Shown in pieces: positions 35,407 to 45,200 of a stretch of 64,000 nucleotides of DNA. Under the pieces are notes generated by a model. It was not told where the DNA came from. It did not search any database and worked only from the letters and a program-made list of their open reading frames with translations. This DNA is from an uncultured Bacilli bacterium (GTDB lineage: Bacteria; Bacillota_I; Bacilli_A; RF39; UBA660). Made by a program: the position numbers and the translations under genes. The stretch spans positions 62,001 to 126,000 of the forward strand of contig CAKOPN010000004.1 in assembly GCA_934100165.1 (NCBI GenBank). The letters run 5' to 3'. Each line of letters begins with the position of its first letter. The stretch's first letter is position 1.

Positions 35407-36288
35407 TTAACTCCTTAAATTTTTACTAACCAATTCTACTTCTTCAGAAACTTGTAAAACTCTTTCTATTATTCTCTTGGCTTTAACTCTGTCATCAAAT
35501 AAAGTTAAATGCTTTTCAAGTGCTTGTATATTATAGTTAGATGTAAAGAATGTTGGCAAATTTTGATCCATTCTGTACTGAAGAATTGGCTCTAGCACCT
35601 CATCTCTTGACCATGGAGTTAAATATTCTGCTCCTATATCATCTAGTAGTAAAAGAGGAGTGTTTTTGATTAAATAAAATCTTTCACTATAGTCAGAATC
35701 AAATGATTCTTTAATTGCTCTAATTAGCTCTGGGGTATGGACAATAACGCTTGTCACACCTTTCTTAGCTAGTTCATTAAATAATGCTGCTATTAAATAT
35801 GATTTTCCTGCCCCAAAGTTTCCATACAGATATATACCTTTTATTTTCTCTCCCTTTAAGTAAGCATCATAAAACCTTCTGAGCTTTTTTATGACCGCTA
35901 CTCTTTCTTTATCATCTGTATACACGTTTTGAAAATTTGCATCTTTAAGTCTTGCTGGTAAATCAAAAAGTTCAATATTGTCTTTATACTTTTCATTTTC
36001 TTTAAACCTGCAATTTACATATGCAAAATTTATACCATTTCCTGATTTGTAAGGCTTCAAGAATGATCCTTTCACACTGTTTTTACATTCATTTAATCCA
36101 CAGCATTTTTTACAGTTATCAAACTCTTTAGCAGAATTCTGTATTGATGTCGTGTACTTTCTTAAAACTTCTTCATCTAAATCAAGATGACTTATAATTT
36201 CACAAAATGTTTTATTTTCCTTTGCTTTTTGAAAATTAACTTTCAAGTCCATTTCGGATGCTGCAATACCAAAATTATATTTTTCCAT
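35407..36288 (-). CDS. dnaI: Primosomal helicase loader DnaI
   Basis: The N-terminal third has the DnaI zinc site (CKKCCGLNEC region) and the C-terminal part is an AAA+ ATPase: Walker A LYGNFGAGKSYL, Walker B LLLLDDIGAE, then the sensor-like PTFFTSNYN. DnaI loads the replicative helicase DnaC/DnaB during initiation and restart in Bacilli. The ATG at 36288 is chosen because GGTGG lies 5 bases before it; GTG codons upstream lack a site. dnaB or dnaD partners are not in the window, although dnaI usually follows dnaB. Confidence 0.93.
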   Translation of the reverse strand: MEKYNFGIAASEMDLKVNFQKAKENKTFCEIISHLDLDEEVLRKYTTSIQNSAKEFDNCKKCCGLNECKNSVKGSFLKPYKSGNGINFAYVNCRFKENEKYKDNIELFDLPARLKDANFQNVYTDDKERVAVIKKLRRFYDAYLKGEKIKGIYLYGNFGAGKSYLIAALFNELAKKGVTSVIVHTPELIRAIKESFDSDYSERFYLIKNTPLLLLDDIGAEYLTPWSRDEVLEPILQYRMDQNLPTFFTSNYNIQALEKHLTLFDDRVKAKRIIERVLQVSEEVELVSKNLRS

Positions 36289-36384
36289 ATTTACCACCAC
36301 TACTAACTAACATAAATTAAATATATATTATCACAAAATTCCAGCTATTTTAACCTGTAAATCACACATTTTTCCAGTTTAATC

Positions 36385-36492
36385 TTATTTTTTTACCTTT
36401 TCAACATTATTATCAGCCATACTTGACACTTTTAATATACACCAAAGTAAAAAAAGTAAAATAGTTAAAACTATTATTATTACTAAAAGCAT
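36385..36492 (-). CDS. 35-residue single-pass membrane microprotein
   Basis: An ATG with AGGTGA at 5 bases spacing opens a 35-codon frame: start MLLVIIIVLTILLFLLWC, one membrane helix of about 20 residues, then a short polar tail (ADNNVEKVKK). It occupies most of the gap between the secreted-protein gene and dnaI, in the same direction. I do not recognise it. A good ribosome binding site, hydrophobic segment and basic tail favour a real gene, but conservation cannot be checked here. Confidence 0.5.
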   Translation of the reverse strand: MLLVIIIVLTILLFLLWCILKVSSMADNNVEKVKK

Positions 36493-36540
36493 TTCTATCA
36501 CCTAGTAATATTCTATTCCTTTAGTAATGAAAAAAATGTC

Positions 36541-36566
36541 AAAAAAAAACCTTTTAGAAAGGTTTC
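36541..36566 (-). terminator. Terminator after the secreted cohesin-like gene
   Basis: Stem AAACCTTT/AAAGGTTT around the stop codon, followed by a T run on the minus strand. Confidence 0.8.
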
Positions 36567-37381
36567 TTCTTAACTAAATTTGTTATTATGTATATACTTT
36601 CAAGTGCTACACAAATCATTAGTGTTACAGATAAGATAATCCAAACACTAGAATCATTTTTTTCAGTTTCTGGCTTTTGATTTTTACACTGTTCATCAAC
36701 CATTTCTTGGCATTTTGAGTTAACTTCAATGTTAAATCTAACTTTATCTAGTCTTTCTAAGAAAGCTTTTTTTTCAGTTTCATTTGTAAGTGTGTTAACA
36801 TATGCTAAAGCACTTTCATAATCATCCTTCGAATTTGATCTTTCTGCTGCTTCTACTAGTACATTAGCATTACTAATTGCAATTCTTTCTTTTTCACTAT
36901 CTGTTTTTCCATCTTCAATGTTTTCTATCTTGTTAGATTGAACATCAATACTGTAAGTTACATCATTTAACTTTACTGTCTTAGACTCTTTCTTATAACT
37001 AATATTTTTTATTGTTACTAAGCCACTTCCTGTGTCTCCAAAACTGTTTGCCTTTATTAAAATATCAAATATATTATTTGTGCCTGTCAAATCATCATTA
37101 AAATTTATATTATATTTGTTTTCTGTTTCTTCTTTTGTATATTTACTGCTGCCAAGTGTTACAGCCTTTATCTCAATGTTATCTGAAGATTCTACCTCAA
37201 AAGTTACTTCACTTATTTTTTCTTCTGTATCTATATTAACATTTAATTCAACTGTTTCCCCTACTTTTATAAATTCTTTTTCGCTGTCTATTTTAATTAC
37301 TGTTTCTTTTGCAAATGCTGTTAAATTAAACGAAAACATAGCAAGAAACATAACTAAAGTATACTTCAATACCCTTTTCAT
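36554..37381 (-). CDS. Secreted membrane-anchored protein with cohesin-like domain
   Basis: 275 residues: a signal peptide (MKRVLKYTLVMFLAMFSFNL, cleavage near AFAKE), a beta-rich domain of about 130 residues with the style of cohesin/Cna modules (VGETVELNVNIDTEEKISEVTFEV, LVTIKNISYK), a helical segment with two Cys, and a C-terminal membrane helix (IILSVTLMICVALESIYIIT) with a basic end. It is therefore exposed outside and anchored. Function unknown. It precedes the CpsC/D/B genes' 3' end in the same direction but has its own AAGGAGG site and terminator. Confidence 0.65.
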   Translation of the reverse strand: MKRVLKYTLVMFLAMFSFNLTAFAKETVIKIDSEKEFIKVGETVELNVNIDTEEKISEVTFEVESSDNIEIKAVTLGSSKYTKEETENKYNINFNDDLTGTNNIFDILIKANSFGDTGSGLVTIKNISYKKESKTVKLNDVTYSIDVQSNKIENIEDGKTDSEKERIAISNANVLVEAAERSNSKDDYESALAYVNTLTNETEKKAFLERLDKVRFNIEVNSKCQEMVDEQCKNQKPETEKNDSSVWIILSVTLMICVALESIYIITNLVKKKPF

Positions 37382-37432
37382 AATTCCTCCTTGACAACAA
37401 TATTTTATAATAAAAGTTTAATTTATACAATA

Positions 37433-38179
37433 TTATATTATCTTTTCTTTCTTAAACAAATGTTTATGCTCAACTATCTTGTAAGGCTCTAGTAAAGCAT
37501 CATTTATTACCTTATCAAAGTTAAGTTCTGTAATTTCTTTGTACTTTTCTTTTCCTACTATTTTTTTTAGTTCTTCTAGAGCTTTATCTAAATCAATATT
37601 TGGATTTCTATGAGTATCTGTACCTATTAAATGAATCATATTTTTAGAAAGCAAAAGTTCTAAATTCTTTTTTACTTCTTTTCCATATTTACCATTTAAG
37701 GAAGTTATATTTCCCTGAAAAAGGCACCCTGACTCTATTAAAGAAATTAAATCATTAAGCTTTAAATATCTATAACGTTCAGGATGTGCAATTATTGGTA
37801 TAATACCTTTTCCTAGTAAATCATAAACAATATCAAACATACAATCTAACTTCTCATTAAGAGGAAACTCTATTAGTAAATATTTTGAATTGTTTATGGT
37901 ACTTATCTCATCTTTTTTGATATATTCTAAAATTTTATTATCAATATATACTTCATTTCCCAAATATAAATTTATTTTTGTGTTTCTTTTAAGAGAGTTC
38001 AATAACTCTCTTTTTTTTGAATTATTACTATTATAACTTGTTCCAATTATGTAGTGCGGTGTTAACACTAAATCTGTTACATTTTCTTTTTCTAATGATT
38101 TTAATAGTTCAATACTTCTTTCTATAGTTTTTGAACCATCATCAATACCATATAATATATGACTATGTAAATCTTTCAT
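37433..38179 (-). CDS. cpsB: CpsB/YwqE-type tyrosine-protein phosphatase (PHP family)
   Basis: PHP-fold metal-dependent phosphatase: start DLHSHILYGIDDGSKT (metal His residues), TPHYI, LYLGNEVYID, PIIAHPERYRYL and IGTDTHRN. It removes phosphate from the tyrosine tail of the CpsD kinase, controlling capsule chain length and export. Its ATG overlaps the last base of the cpsD stop (TAATG), so translation is coupled. 248 residues is usual. Confidence 0.93.
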   Translation of the reverse strand: MKDLHSHILYGIDDGSKTIERSIELLKSLEKENVTDLVLTPHYIIGTSYNSNNSKKRELLNSLKRNTKINLYLGNEVYIDNKILEYIKKDEISTINNSKYLLIEFPLNEKLDCMFDIVYDLLGKGIIPIIAHPERYRYLKLNDLISLIESGCLFQGNITSLNGKYGKEVKKNLELLLSKNMIHLIGTDTHRNPNIDLDKALEELKKIVGKEKYKEITELNFDKVINDALLEPYKIVEHKHLFKKEKII

Positions 38180-38853
38180 TATTTATAATATGAATTATAA
38201 TAGTATTTCTTTTTACCTTGTTGTCTCATCTTATTTATTATAACACCGGCAATTTTTGTATTTGATGACTCGATTGTCTTTTTAGTCTCTAAAAGTAAAT
38301 CGAATGGAGTTGTTTTGTAGGCACTAACAATTACGGCTTCATCTGCATATTCTGTTAATACTAGTGTATCTGATACTGCATTTGCAGGTGGGCAGTCCAT
38401 AATTATCAAGTCATAATCTTCTCGTAATTTTTTCATAAACTCTTTATTTTTTTCTGATCCTAAAAGTTCACTTGGATTTGGAGATGTTGTACCACTTGTT
38501 AAAAGATCAAAATTATCTATATTTGTATCTCTTATATATTTTTTATAGTTTTTAATATCATCTACTAATAAATTTGATAACCCTTGTCTTTCTTCAAGTT
38601 TAAACATCTTTCTTTGTCTTCCACGTCTTAAATCACAGTCCATAAGTAAAACTTTCATTCCTAGAGTTGAAAATGCTGCTGCTAAGTTTGCTGAGACAAA
38701 GCTTTTCCCTTCCCCAGGAAAAGAGCTTGTAATCATAATAGTCTTAATATTTTTATCTACTAAAGTAAATTGAAGATTTGTTCTTAATGTTCTAATTGAT
38801 TCTGCTATTGCACTTTTTGGTTTAGTGAAAACTACTAATTCTTCATTATTCAT
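38179..38853 (-). CDS. cpsD: CpsD/CapB-type bacterial tyrosine kinase
   Basis: BY-kinase with Walker A SSFPGEGKSFVSANLAAAF, Walker A' VLLMDCDLRRGRQ and Walker B LIIMDCPPA. The C-terminus is a tyrosine cluster (KKYYYNSYYK), the autophosphorylation tail. With CpsC as membrane activator and CpsB as phosphatase it controls polysaccharide assembly. ATG at 38853 is preferred to the GTG three codons upstream because AAGGGG lies 8 bases before it. It overlaps cpsC by 8 bases. Confidence 0.94.
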   Translation of the reverse strand: MNNEELVVFTKPKSAIAESIRTLRTNLQFTLVDKNIKTIMITSSFPGEGKSFVSANLAAAFSTLGMKVLLMDCDLRRGRQRKMFKLEERQGLSNLLVDDIKNYKKYIRDTNIDNFDLLTSGTTSPNPSELLGSEKNKEFMKKLREDYDLIIMDCPPANAVSDTLVLTEYADEAVIVSAYKTTPFDLLLETKKTIESSNTKIAGVIINKMRQQGKKKYYYNSYYK

Positions 38854-39520
38854 TCTTGCCACCCCTTACTTCTGGGATTATTCCAATTACTGGTAATCCT
38901 AGCTTTTCTTCTACTTTATCTGCGCTTTTAATTGTTGTATCAAAGTAGTAAATTACAAATACTAAAGTAAATCCTAAGATAAGACCAATAAGGGATGCTA
39001 TTACTAACTGTTTAACTAAATTAACATTATATGGTGTATCAGTTTCTTCTGCTACATCAACTATTCCTACATTTTGAATATCATATAGTTTTACAACTTC
39101 AGCATTAAATACATTGGCAATTTCATTTGCTATATCACTTGCTTGTTTTGAATCTTTATCTACGACAGTTATTTTAATAATTTCCGTATCATTTATACTA
39201 GTTACGCCAACCTTTCTATTTAAGGCTGCATAATCGTAATCAAGCTCTAAGTTATTTATTACTTTATTAAGAACTTTTTTACTTTTAATTATCTCTCTAT
39301 AAGTATCAACCAAGTTTCTATTAAGAGTAACATCATTACTAGTAATAGTAGAATCACTTGCTTTAGTTAATAAAATAGTCGTATAACTTTGATAAAGCGG
39401 TTTTTGAATAGCAGCGGTATAAACCTCACCTATTATTAAACCTAGTAAAAACATTACAAGAATTATAACTTTTTTTGACCAAAAATAACTTAACAAATCT
39501 TTTAAATCAATTTCTTCCAT
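38846..39520 (-). CDS. cpsC: CpsC/Wzz-type polysaccharide co-polymerase (kinase activator)
   Basis: 224 residues with two membrane helices (about residues 17-37 and 168-190) flanking an outer Wzz domain (KPLYQSYTTILLTKASDS; LNRNLVDTYREIIKSKKVL; INDTEIIKITVVDKD). The short cytoplasmic tail (DTTIKSADKVEEKLGLPVIGIIPE) activates CpsD. GGAGG lies just before the ATG used; the upstream extension of 9 codons contains that site. The module is separate from the capsule glycosyltransferases by about 3.4 kb. Confidence 0.92.
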   Translation of the reverse strand: MEEIDLKDLLSYFWSKKVIILVMFLLGLIIGEVYTAAIQKPLYQSYTTILLTKASDSTITSNDVTLNRNLVDTYREIIKSKKVLNKVINNLELDYDYAALNRKVGVTSINDTEIIKITVVDKDSKQASDIANEIANVFNAEVVKLYDIQNVGIVDVAEETDTPYNVNLVKQLVIASLIGLILGFTLVFVIYYFDTTIKSADKVEEKLGLPVIGIIPEVRGGKNE

Positions 39521-39576
39521 ACTTCCTCCATCTTCATGTACAAACATGATTATTATATATAATTGCTAAGAATATA

Positions 39577-40344
39577 TCAATATTTAATGCTTTGAAATAA
39601 TGCAATTACATCTATGTTAAAGTAATACACAATTAAAAGGCCTAACAAAATAAATGGCCCAAATGGTACTACTTTGTTTTTATTTTTTGAATATAAAATT
39701 ATTATCGAAAAAGGCAGTGCTATAGCACTTGCTAAAAATAAAGAAAACAGTCCTTCTAGTGGTGATAAGATGCTTCCTACAAAAAACATTATTTTAATAT
39801 CTCCTCCACCTAAGCATTCTTTTTTAAGTACCTTGTTACCAAGCAACATTACTAAATACATAATTGCAAATAAAAGTAATCCATAAAGGATTGAATTTAT
39901 TCCACTTTTTACACCAAAGAAGGCAAATTTTATTATTATCATAACTAGTGAAAAGAAAAATGTTACCTCATCAGGAATTATTAAATAGTTCATATCACTT
40001 ACTATTACTATTACAAAAAATGATGCAATTAACATTGATATTAAGCATTCTGGGGTGAAACCATATTTTATATAAGATAACATGAATAATAAACCTGTTA
40101 GGAATTCTATTGTAGGATAAAACCATGATATTTTGCATTTACAATTTCTACATTTCCCGCCTTGAATAAAAAAGGAAAAAATAGGAATTAGTTCATACCA
40201 CTTTAGTTTGTGCTTACATTTTGGGCAAAAAGAATCTGGGTAGACTATCGACAAATTGTTAGGAAGACGATAGCCTACTACATTGTAAAAAGAGCCTAAA
40301 AGTGTTCCAAATATGAAGGAAATTATAACGTAATACACTTCCAT
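39577..40344 (-). CDS. pilD: Type IV prepilin peptidase (A24 family)
   Basis: 255 residues, about seven membrane helices. The zinc-binding loop has two CxxC pairs (CPKC, CRNC). The catalytic aspartates lie in VSDMNYLIIPDE and GGGDIKIMFF, the GxGD signature. It cuts and N-methylates prepilins; the three prepilin-type proteins elsewhere in the window are the obvious substrates. It follows the PilC-like gene by 11 bases. Confidence 0.94.
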   Translation of the reverse strand: MEVYYVIISFIFGTLLGSFYNVVGYRLPNNLSIVYPDSFCPKCKHKLKWYELIPIFSFFIQGGKCRNCKCKISWFYPTIEFLTGLLFMLSYIKYGFTPECLISMLIASFFVIVIVSDMNYLIIPDEVTFFFSLVMIIIKFAFFGVKSGINSILYGLLLFAIMYLVMLLGNKVLKKECLGGGDIKIMFFVGSILSPLEGLFSLFLASAIALPFSIIILYSKNKNKVVPFGPFILLGLLIVYYFNIDVIALFQSIKY

Positions 40345-40355
40345 AATTACACATC

Positions 40356-41837
40356 CTATAACTGTCCATACAAATCAAACATTGGTAATATGATTGACAT
40401 GATGATAAATCCTACTGCTACAGCAAGGAAACAGATGATGATTGGTTCTATCAAGCTTTTAATTGTTGTAACAGCATTTGCATGAAGATTTTGGTAGTGA
40501 TCTGCTACTTTCTCCATCATAAGTGCAAGTTGTCCTGTTGACTCACCTGTTACAAGCATTTCATAGGCAACTACTGGGAAAGCCCACTCACCTTTAAACG
40601 AATCACTTATTTTGCCACCTTTACTAAGTGTAATAAGTGTTCTATTTATAATCTCTTTATATACTTCATTATTAGTTATCTTCGATAAAATATCCATACT
40701 ATCTGTAATAAAAACGCTATGATTTAACAGAGATGAAAAAGTTCTTGTTAAATTTGCAACTTCATTATAAATGATAACGTTTCCTATTACAGGAAGATGC
40801 ATAAAGAAAGTTTGCATTGCTTTTCTAAATTCTTTTACGTTCTTATAAAGTATTCTATATAGTATTATTAACCCTATTAAAATTAGTATTATTACCCACC
40901 AGTATTTTCCTAAGAAGTTACTTGCATTTATTATAAATACCGTTATAGCAGGAAGTTTTGCATCATTTGATTCAAACATACCAACAAACTGTGGTACAAC
41001 GTATATGATAATAAATACAACAGCAGCTATTGCAACTGTTAATATAACACTTGGGTACACCATTGCGGAAATCATTGCTTTCCTAGACTTTTCAATTTCT
41101 GTATAATAATCAGCCATTTCATCAAGAGTTCCAGCAAGATCACCCGTCATTTCTGATGTCTTTACCATGTTAATTAAAAGTGTTGGGAAAGCTTTCCCTT
41201 GCTTTTCAAGTGCTACAGAAAACTTTTCACCTAGAACTAATTCATAAACAACTTTATTAAGTGTTTTTCTTGTAACCTGGTTATTTGTTTGCTTTGCCAG
41301 GATTCTAACTCCATTTATAAGAGGAATACCTGCTTTTATATATGTTGAAAGTTGAGTTAACAAAAAGGAAAGTTCACCATTACTTATTTTTGAAGAAAAG
41401 TTTATATCAATATCCCATTTACTTCTTTCTTTTACTTCTATTACCTCATAACCTTCATTTCTTAAAAAGACAATTACATCTTGTTTACTAGTGGCTTCAA
41501 ATGTATTAGAAATTACTTTACCACTTGAATCTTTAACTTTATAACGAAAAGAAATTAGTTTTTGAGCTTTCTCTCTTTCCACTCTTGCACGATCATCAAT
41601 TTCTCCTCTATCACGGTATTCATTGCTATCACGTTTTACTTTTTGTAACTCTTCTAAAAGTTCATCGCCTGTTTTCTTTTGAATTTGAAAGGCACTAGTA
41701 TCTTTTTTTATTAACCCCGCTAAAAATGACATTCCATGGGCTGCTTTTGTAAAAAGTTTTGGTATAAAGCTTAAAAAATCTTTTGCATTTATTTTTACTT
41801 TACCTTTGTCAGCATTGACAGATGCAACTGTTCCCAT
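40356..41837 (-). CDS. pilC: PilC/GspF-type inner membrane platform protein
   Basis: 493 residues. After an N-terminal region of about 140 residues come the two GspF repeats: LSTYIKAGIPLINGVRIL and FSSLLNHSVFITDSMDIL mark their starts, each followed by membrane helices (VILTVAIAAVVFIIIYVVPQF; PIIICFLAVAVGFIIMSIILPM). It is the platform on which the PilB ATPase acts. The first 80 residues are an extra basic segment not needed in shorter GspF proteins. It is co-transcribed with pilD but is distant from pilB. Confidence 0.93.
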   Translation of the reverse strand: MGTVASVNADKGKVKINAKDFLSFIPKLFTKAAHGMSFLAGLIKKDTSAFQIQKKTGDELLEELQKVKRDSNEYRDRGEIDDRARVEREKAQKLISFRYKVKDSSGKVISNTFEATSKQDVIVFLRNEGYEVIEVKERSKWDIDINFSSKISNGELSFLLTQLSTYIKAGIPLINGVRILAKQTNNQVTRKTLNKVVYELVLGEKFSVALEKQGKAFPTLLINMVKTSEMTGDLAGTLDEMADYYTEIEKSRKAMISAMVYPSVILTVAIAAVVFIIIYVVPQFVGMFESNDAKLPAITVFIINASNFLGKYWWVIILILIGLIILYRILYKNVKEFRKAMQTFFMHLPVIGNVIIYNEVANLTRTFSSLLNHSVFITDSMDILSKITNNEVYKEIINRTLITLSKGGKISDSFKGEWAFPVVAYEMLVTGESTGQLALMMEKVADHYQNLHANAVTTIKSLIEPIIICFLAVAVGFIIMSIILPMFDLYGQL

Positions 41838-41940
41838 ATTTTCACCTCAATATTATACTCTATTTAAGTATAACACAGCGAAACTTTTATTTAAACTTTT
41901 TTTTACAAAAACATATAATAATGTGAAGGAATGATGTATT

Positions 41941-42258
41941 TTGTATAATAATTATTATCCATATAACAGTGGTTATGGTTTTAGTGGTCGTAGTTTGTTT
42001 AATAGCGGTAGAAATTTAAAATTTAATTGGTCTAATATTTTAAATGGTACACAAAAAACACTTAGCCTTATAAATGAAGCTATACCTGTTATATACCAAA
42101 TTAAACCTGTCTTTAACAATGCGAGAAAAATTTTTAGAATAATGAGTGCTGTTAAAGAAGATGACACACCTTTGAAAAGTGTAAACGTTAATACAAGTCA
42201 AAATAATAATACACAAGAAAAAGTTAGAAGAGAAAATAGTCCAACATTCTTTTTGTAA
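41941..42258 (+). CDS. YqfQ/VrrA-like small protein
   Basis: A 105-residue protein with a Tyr/Asn/Gly-rich start (YNNYYPYNSGYGFSGRS), a central helical block (TLSLINEAIPVIYQIKPVFNNARKIF) and a polar Asn-rich tail. The pattern of a proline-containing central helix and low-complexity ends fits the YqfQ/VrrA family of Bacilli, whose role is unknown. The start is TTG with AAGGA about 10 bases before it; nearby ATGs are out of frame. It converges with addA, sharing a terminator formed by both coding ends. Confidence 0.6.
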   Translation: MYNNYYPYNSGYGFSGRSLFNSGRNLKFNWSNILNGTQKTLSLINEAIPVIYQIKPVFNNARKIFRIMSAVKEDDTPLKSVNVNTSQNNNTQEKVRRENSPTFFL

Positions 42259-42281
42259 AACTATTTTTCCTCTAACTTTTC
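42217..42281. terminator. Long bidirectional terminator built from the coding ends of two convergent genes
   Basis: GAAAAAGTTAGAAGAG... (42217-42240) pairs over about 22 bases with ...CCTCTAACTTTTC (42260-42281), with an 18-19-base loop holding the plus-strand stop codon. Both arms encode the last residues of the two genes. Confidence 0.7.
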
Positions 42282-45200
42282 TTTTAAAATAGAAAATAAA
42301 TATGTTTCTATTTTTTTGTTTGTTTTAGTAGACAAGTATTCTTTATACGTTTTAATTTGCTTATCATAATTTTCATCATCAGTGTTTTTAAGTTTGTAAT
42401 CAATTATTTTTATTTTATCTTCATATTCTAAAATTAAATCTATAATGCCATGAAAATAGTTATCATCTTTTTCATAAGAAAATTCATATTCTTTATAGAC
42501 ATTTATTATATCTTTGGTATTTATTAATGATAAAAATTTCTCTATTTTTGCTTTAAAATAATCACTTATTGGCAAAGATTGAATATTAGGATTTTTAAAA
42601 TCTAAATATTCAAAGACTTCATGCATTTTAGTACCAAATTCCATCTTTTCTTTGTCTTCTTTAGAAAGAAGTGTTTTTGTTTCTTTAGAAATTTGCTTAC
42701 TTGTTTTCTCTTTTTCTTTAAAGTTAAGACTTTCTACATAAATTTTATCAGTTGTTTTTTCTATGGCATCTTTATAATTATATTCTTTTATCAAGTTATA
42801 ATTTTTAGTTAGATTAAGACTTTTTATATCTACTTCTTTACAATATGCTATAAGTGAATCTTTTATAGAAAGAAGCATATCAAGGAAACTTCTAGCATCT
42901 TTAATTTGAATATTTTCTTTTGGATTATCAAGAGATGTTACCATAATCATTTTTTCTTTAGCACGTGTAAGTGCCACATAGAAAAGTCTTATTTTTTCGC
43001 TGATTTCTTCATTTATGTAATTTTCTTTATAAAGCATTTTAATAAATGTTTTGCCTATTCCTTCATTATAATATGGTGTAATTATGCCATATTTCTCGCT
43101 GTAAGAAAACTTATCATTTAAGTCTTGAATATTAAACTTTGAATGAAGGCTTGCAAAATAGCAAATAGAAAATTCTAGACCTTTAGAGGCATGTATTGTC
43201 ATTATTTTAACGCTGTCGCTAATATAGTCTTGTTTTTTTACTTCCAGTTTGTATTCTTCTTCTGTTAAATTTTCTAGATAATCATAAAACTCATAAATAC
43301 CGTATCCAACCGATCCTAAATCTATCGCTATTGAGAGAATTGAATCAATAGAACTTATCTTATTTTCAATATTTCCACTTTTTATACCCTTTGTATATAA
43401 AGAAAACTTAGAAATAATCAGGCTCATTACCTCTCCTAGTGAAAGTGATGTTATATCATCTTTTATTTCATCTACGATTTTCATAATGCTGCTTTCACTG
43501 TAGTTAGAATATCTCACATAATTAAAAATTTCTTCATCGGTATACTCAAAAAGGTAACTCCTTGCTATACTTGTAAAAGCATATTTAAATTCAGTATCGT
43601 ATTTCTTTTCACTTGCCGATATTATTAACTTTAAGATGTTTTTAATCAAAGAAATTTCTATTTCCTTAGTAATATTTAGTGAAGTGTAAATTGTAAGAGG
43701 AACGCCAAGATATTCAAAAACTTTCTTGTATAAGTCAAATGATTTGGACTTATCTAAAAGTATAGCGAAATCGTTATATGTAATATCTCTTAATATTTTT
43801 TTATCTTTATCGAATATTTGATATTTGCTTTCTATCTTTTCTTTTATATCTTTAGCAATACAGAAAATCTCAATTTCTTCTTTAGAATATGGCGAAGTCT
43901 TATCATATTCATAATTATATATTTCAAGATTATTATTTTGTGTGGTTAAACCTTCTTCAATATATGTTGTATTTCCAAAGATCATTTTATGAGATACTTT
44001 ATAATCAGCTCCTCCTAAGGAGTCATTCATTATCGCAGAAAATATTAAATTAACATTATCTATTACTTCAAGTCTTGATCTAAAGTTTTTTGTTAAGTCT
44101 ATTTTGAATCCGCCATTATTTTGAGCATATGTATCATATTTATATTTAAATAAATAAGGGTTAGCATTTCTAAATCTATATATTGATTGTTTTATGTCTC
44201 CAACCATGTAAACGTCATCATTGTCAATCATCTTTACGAATTCTTCTTGTAAATCAGAAGTATCCTGATATTCATCAATCATAATTTCTTTAAAGAAATA
44301 TTTTAGTTCTTCTTTTACATCATCATTTTCTTTCAATACTCTTATAGCCATTTTGCTTATGTCAGTAAAGTCGTAAATATCTTTTTGATGTTTAAATTCG
44401 TTTATTTTACTATCTAACATTTTAATTATCTTTACTATCGGATAGATATACCCTTTAGTACTAAAAAAGCTTTCTTTAAGTTCATCATATGATGACCATG
44501 GCATTATTTTTACTAAATTGTCTAAGCATGATTTTACTTCTTCTTTTAAAGATTTTGCTTCATCAGAAGAATTGCTTGGAAGACGAAGATGAGTGAAGGA
44601 AATGACACTATTTCTTTTTATTTCATCATATGTTTCACTTCCTAAAAGTGGAATAAAAGCATCATTATATTTCAAGAAGAAATCTGTGTCTGCATGATGT
44701 GATAACTCTTCTAATTTGTCATTTATTTCTTTAATTTTTTCTTTCAATATTTCTAAATATTCTTTATAAAGATTTTCAAAATTATTTTCCTTATAATATG
44801 ACTCAATATAACCATCTAAATATTCTTCTTTATTGTATTTAAGATCTAATTTATTACTTATATCAAAAATATACTTTTTTATGTCTCTGTCATCTTTTAT
44901 TGTAAAATCTGAAATTAGTTTTAAAAACTTCTCATCTTTTTCTTTGTAAAGATTTTCAAATGTTTCATCTAGAATGGCTTTCTTTTGAAAATAAATTATT
45001 GAAGAATCCGCAATTTTTACATCTTTTCTTACATTTAATAGATAACTATATTTTTTAACTATAGAAAGTGCAAAGGAATCAAAAGTTGTTATGTAACTAC
45101 TATCCAAATAATCTAGTTCTTTTATTATTGATTCATCGGCAATGATAGCTTTTCTTATTCTTTCTTTCATTTCCTTTGCAGCTTTTTTAGTAAATGTTAA

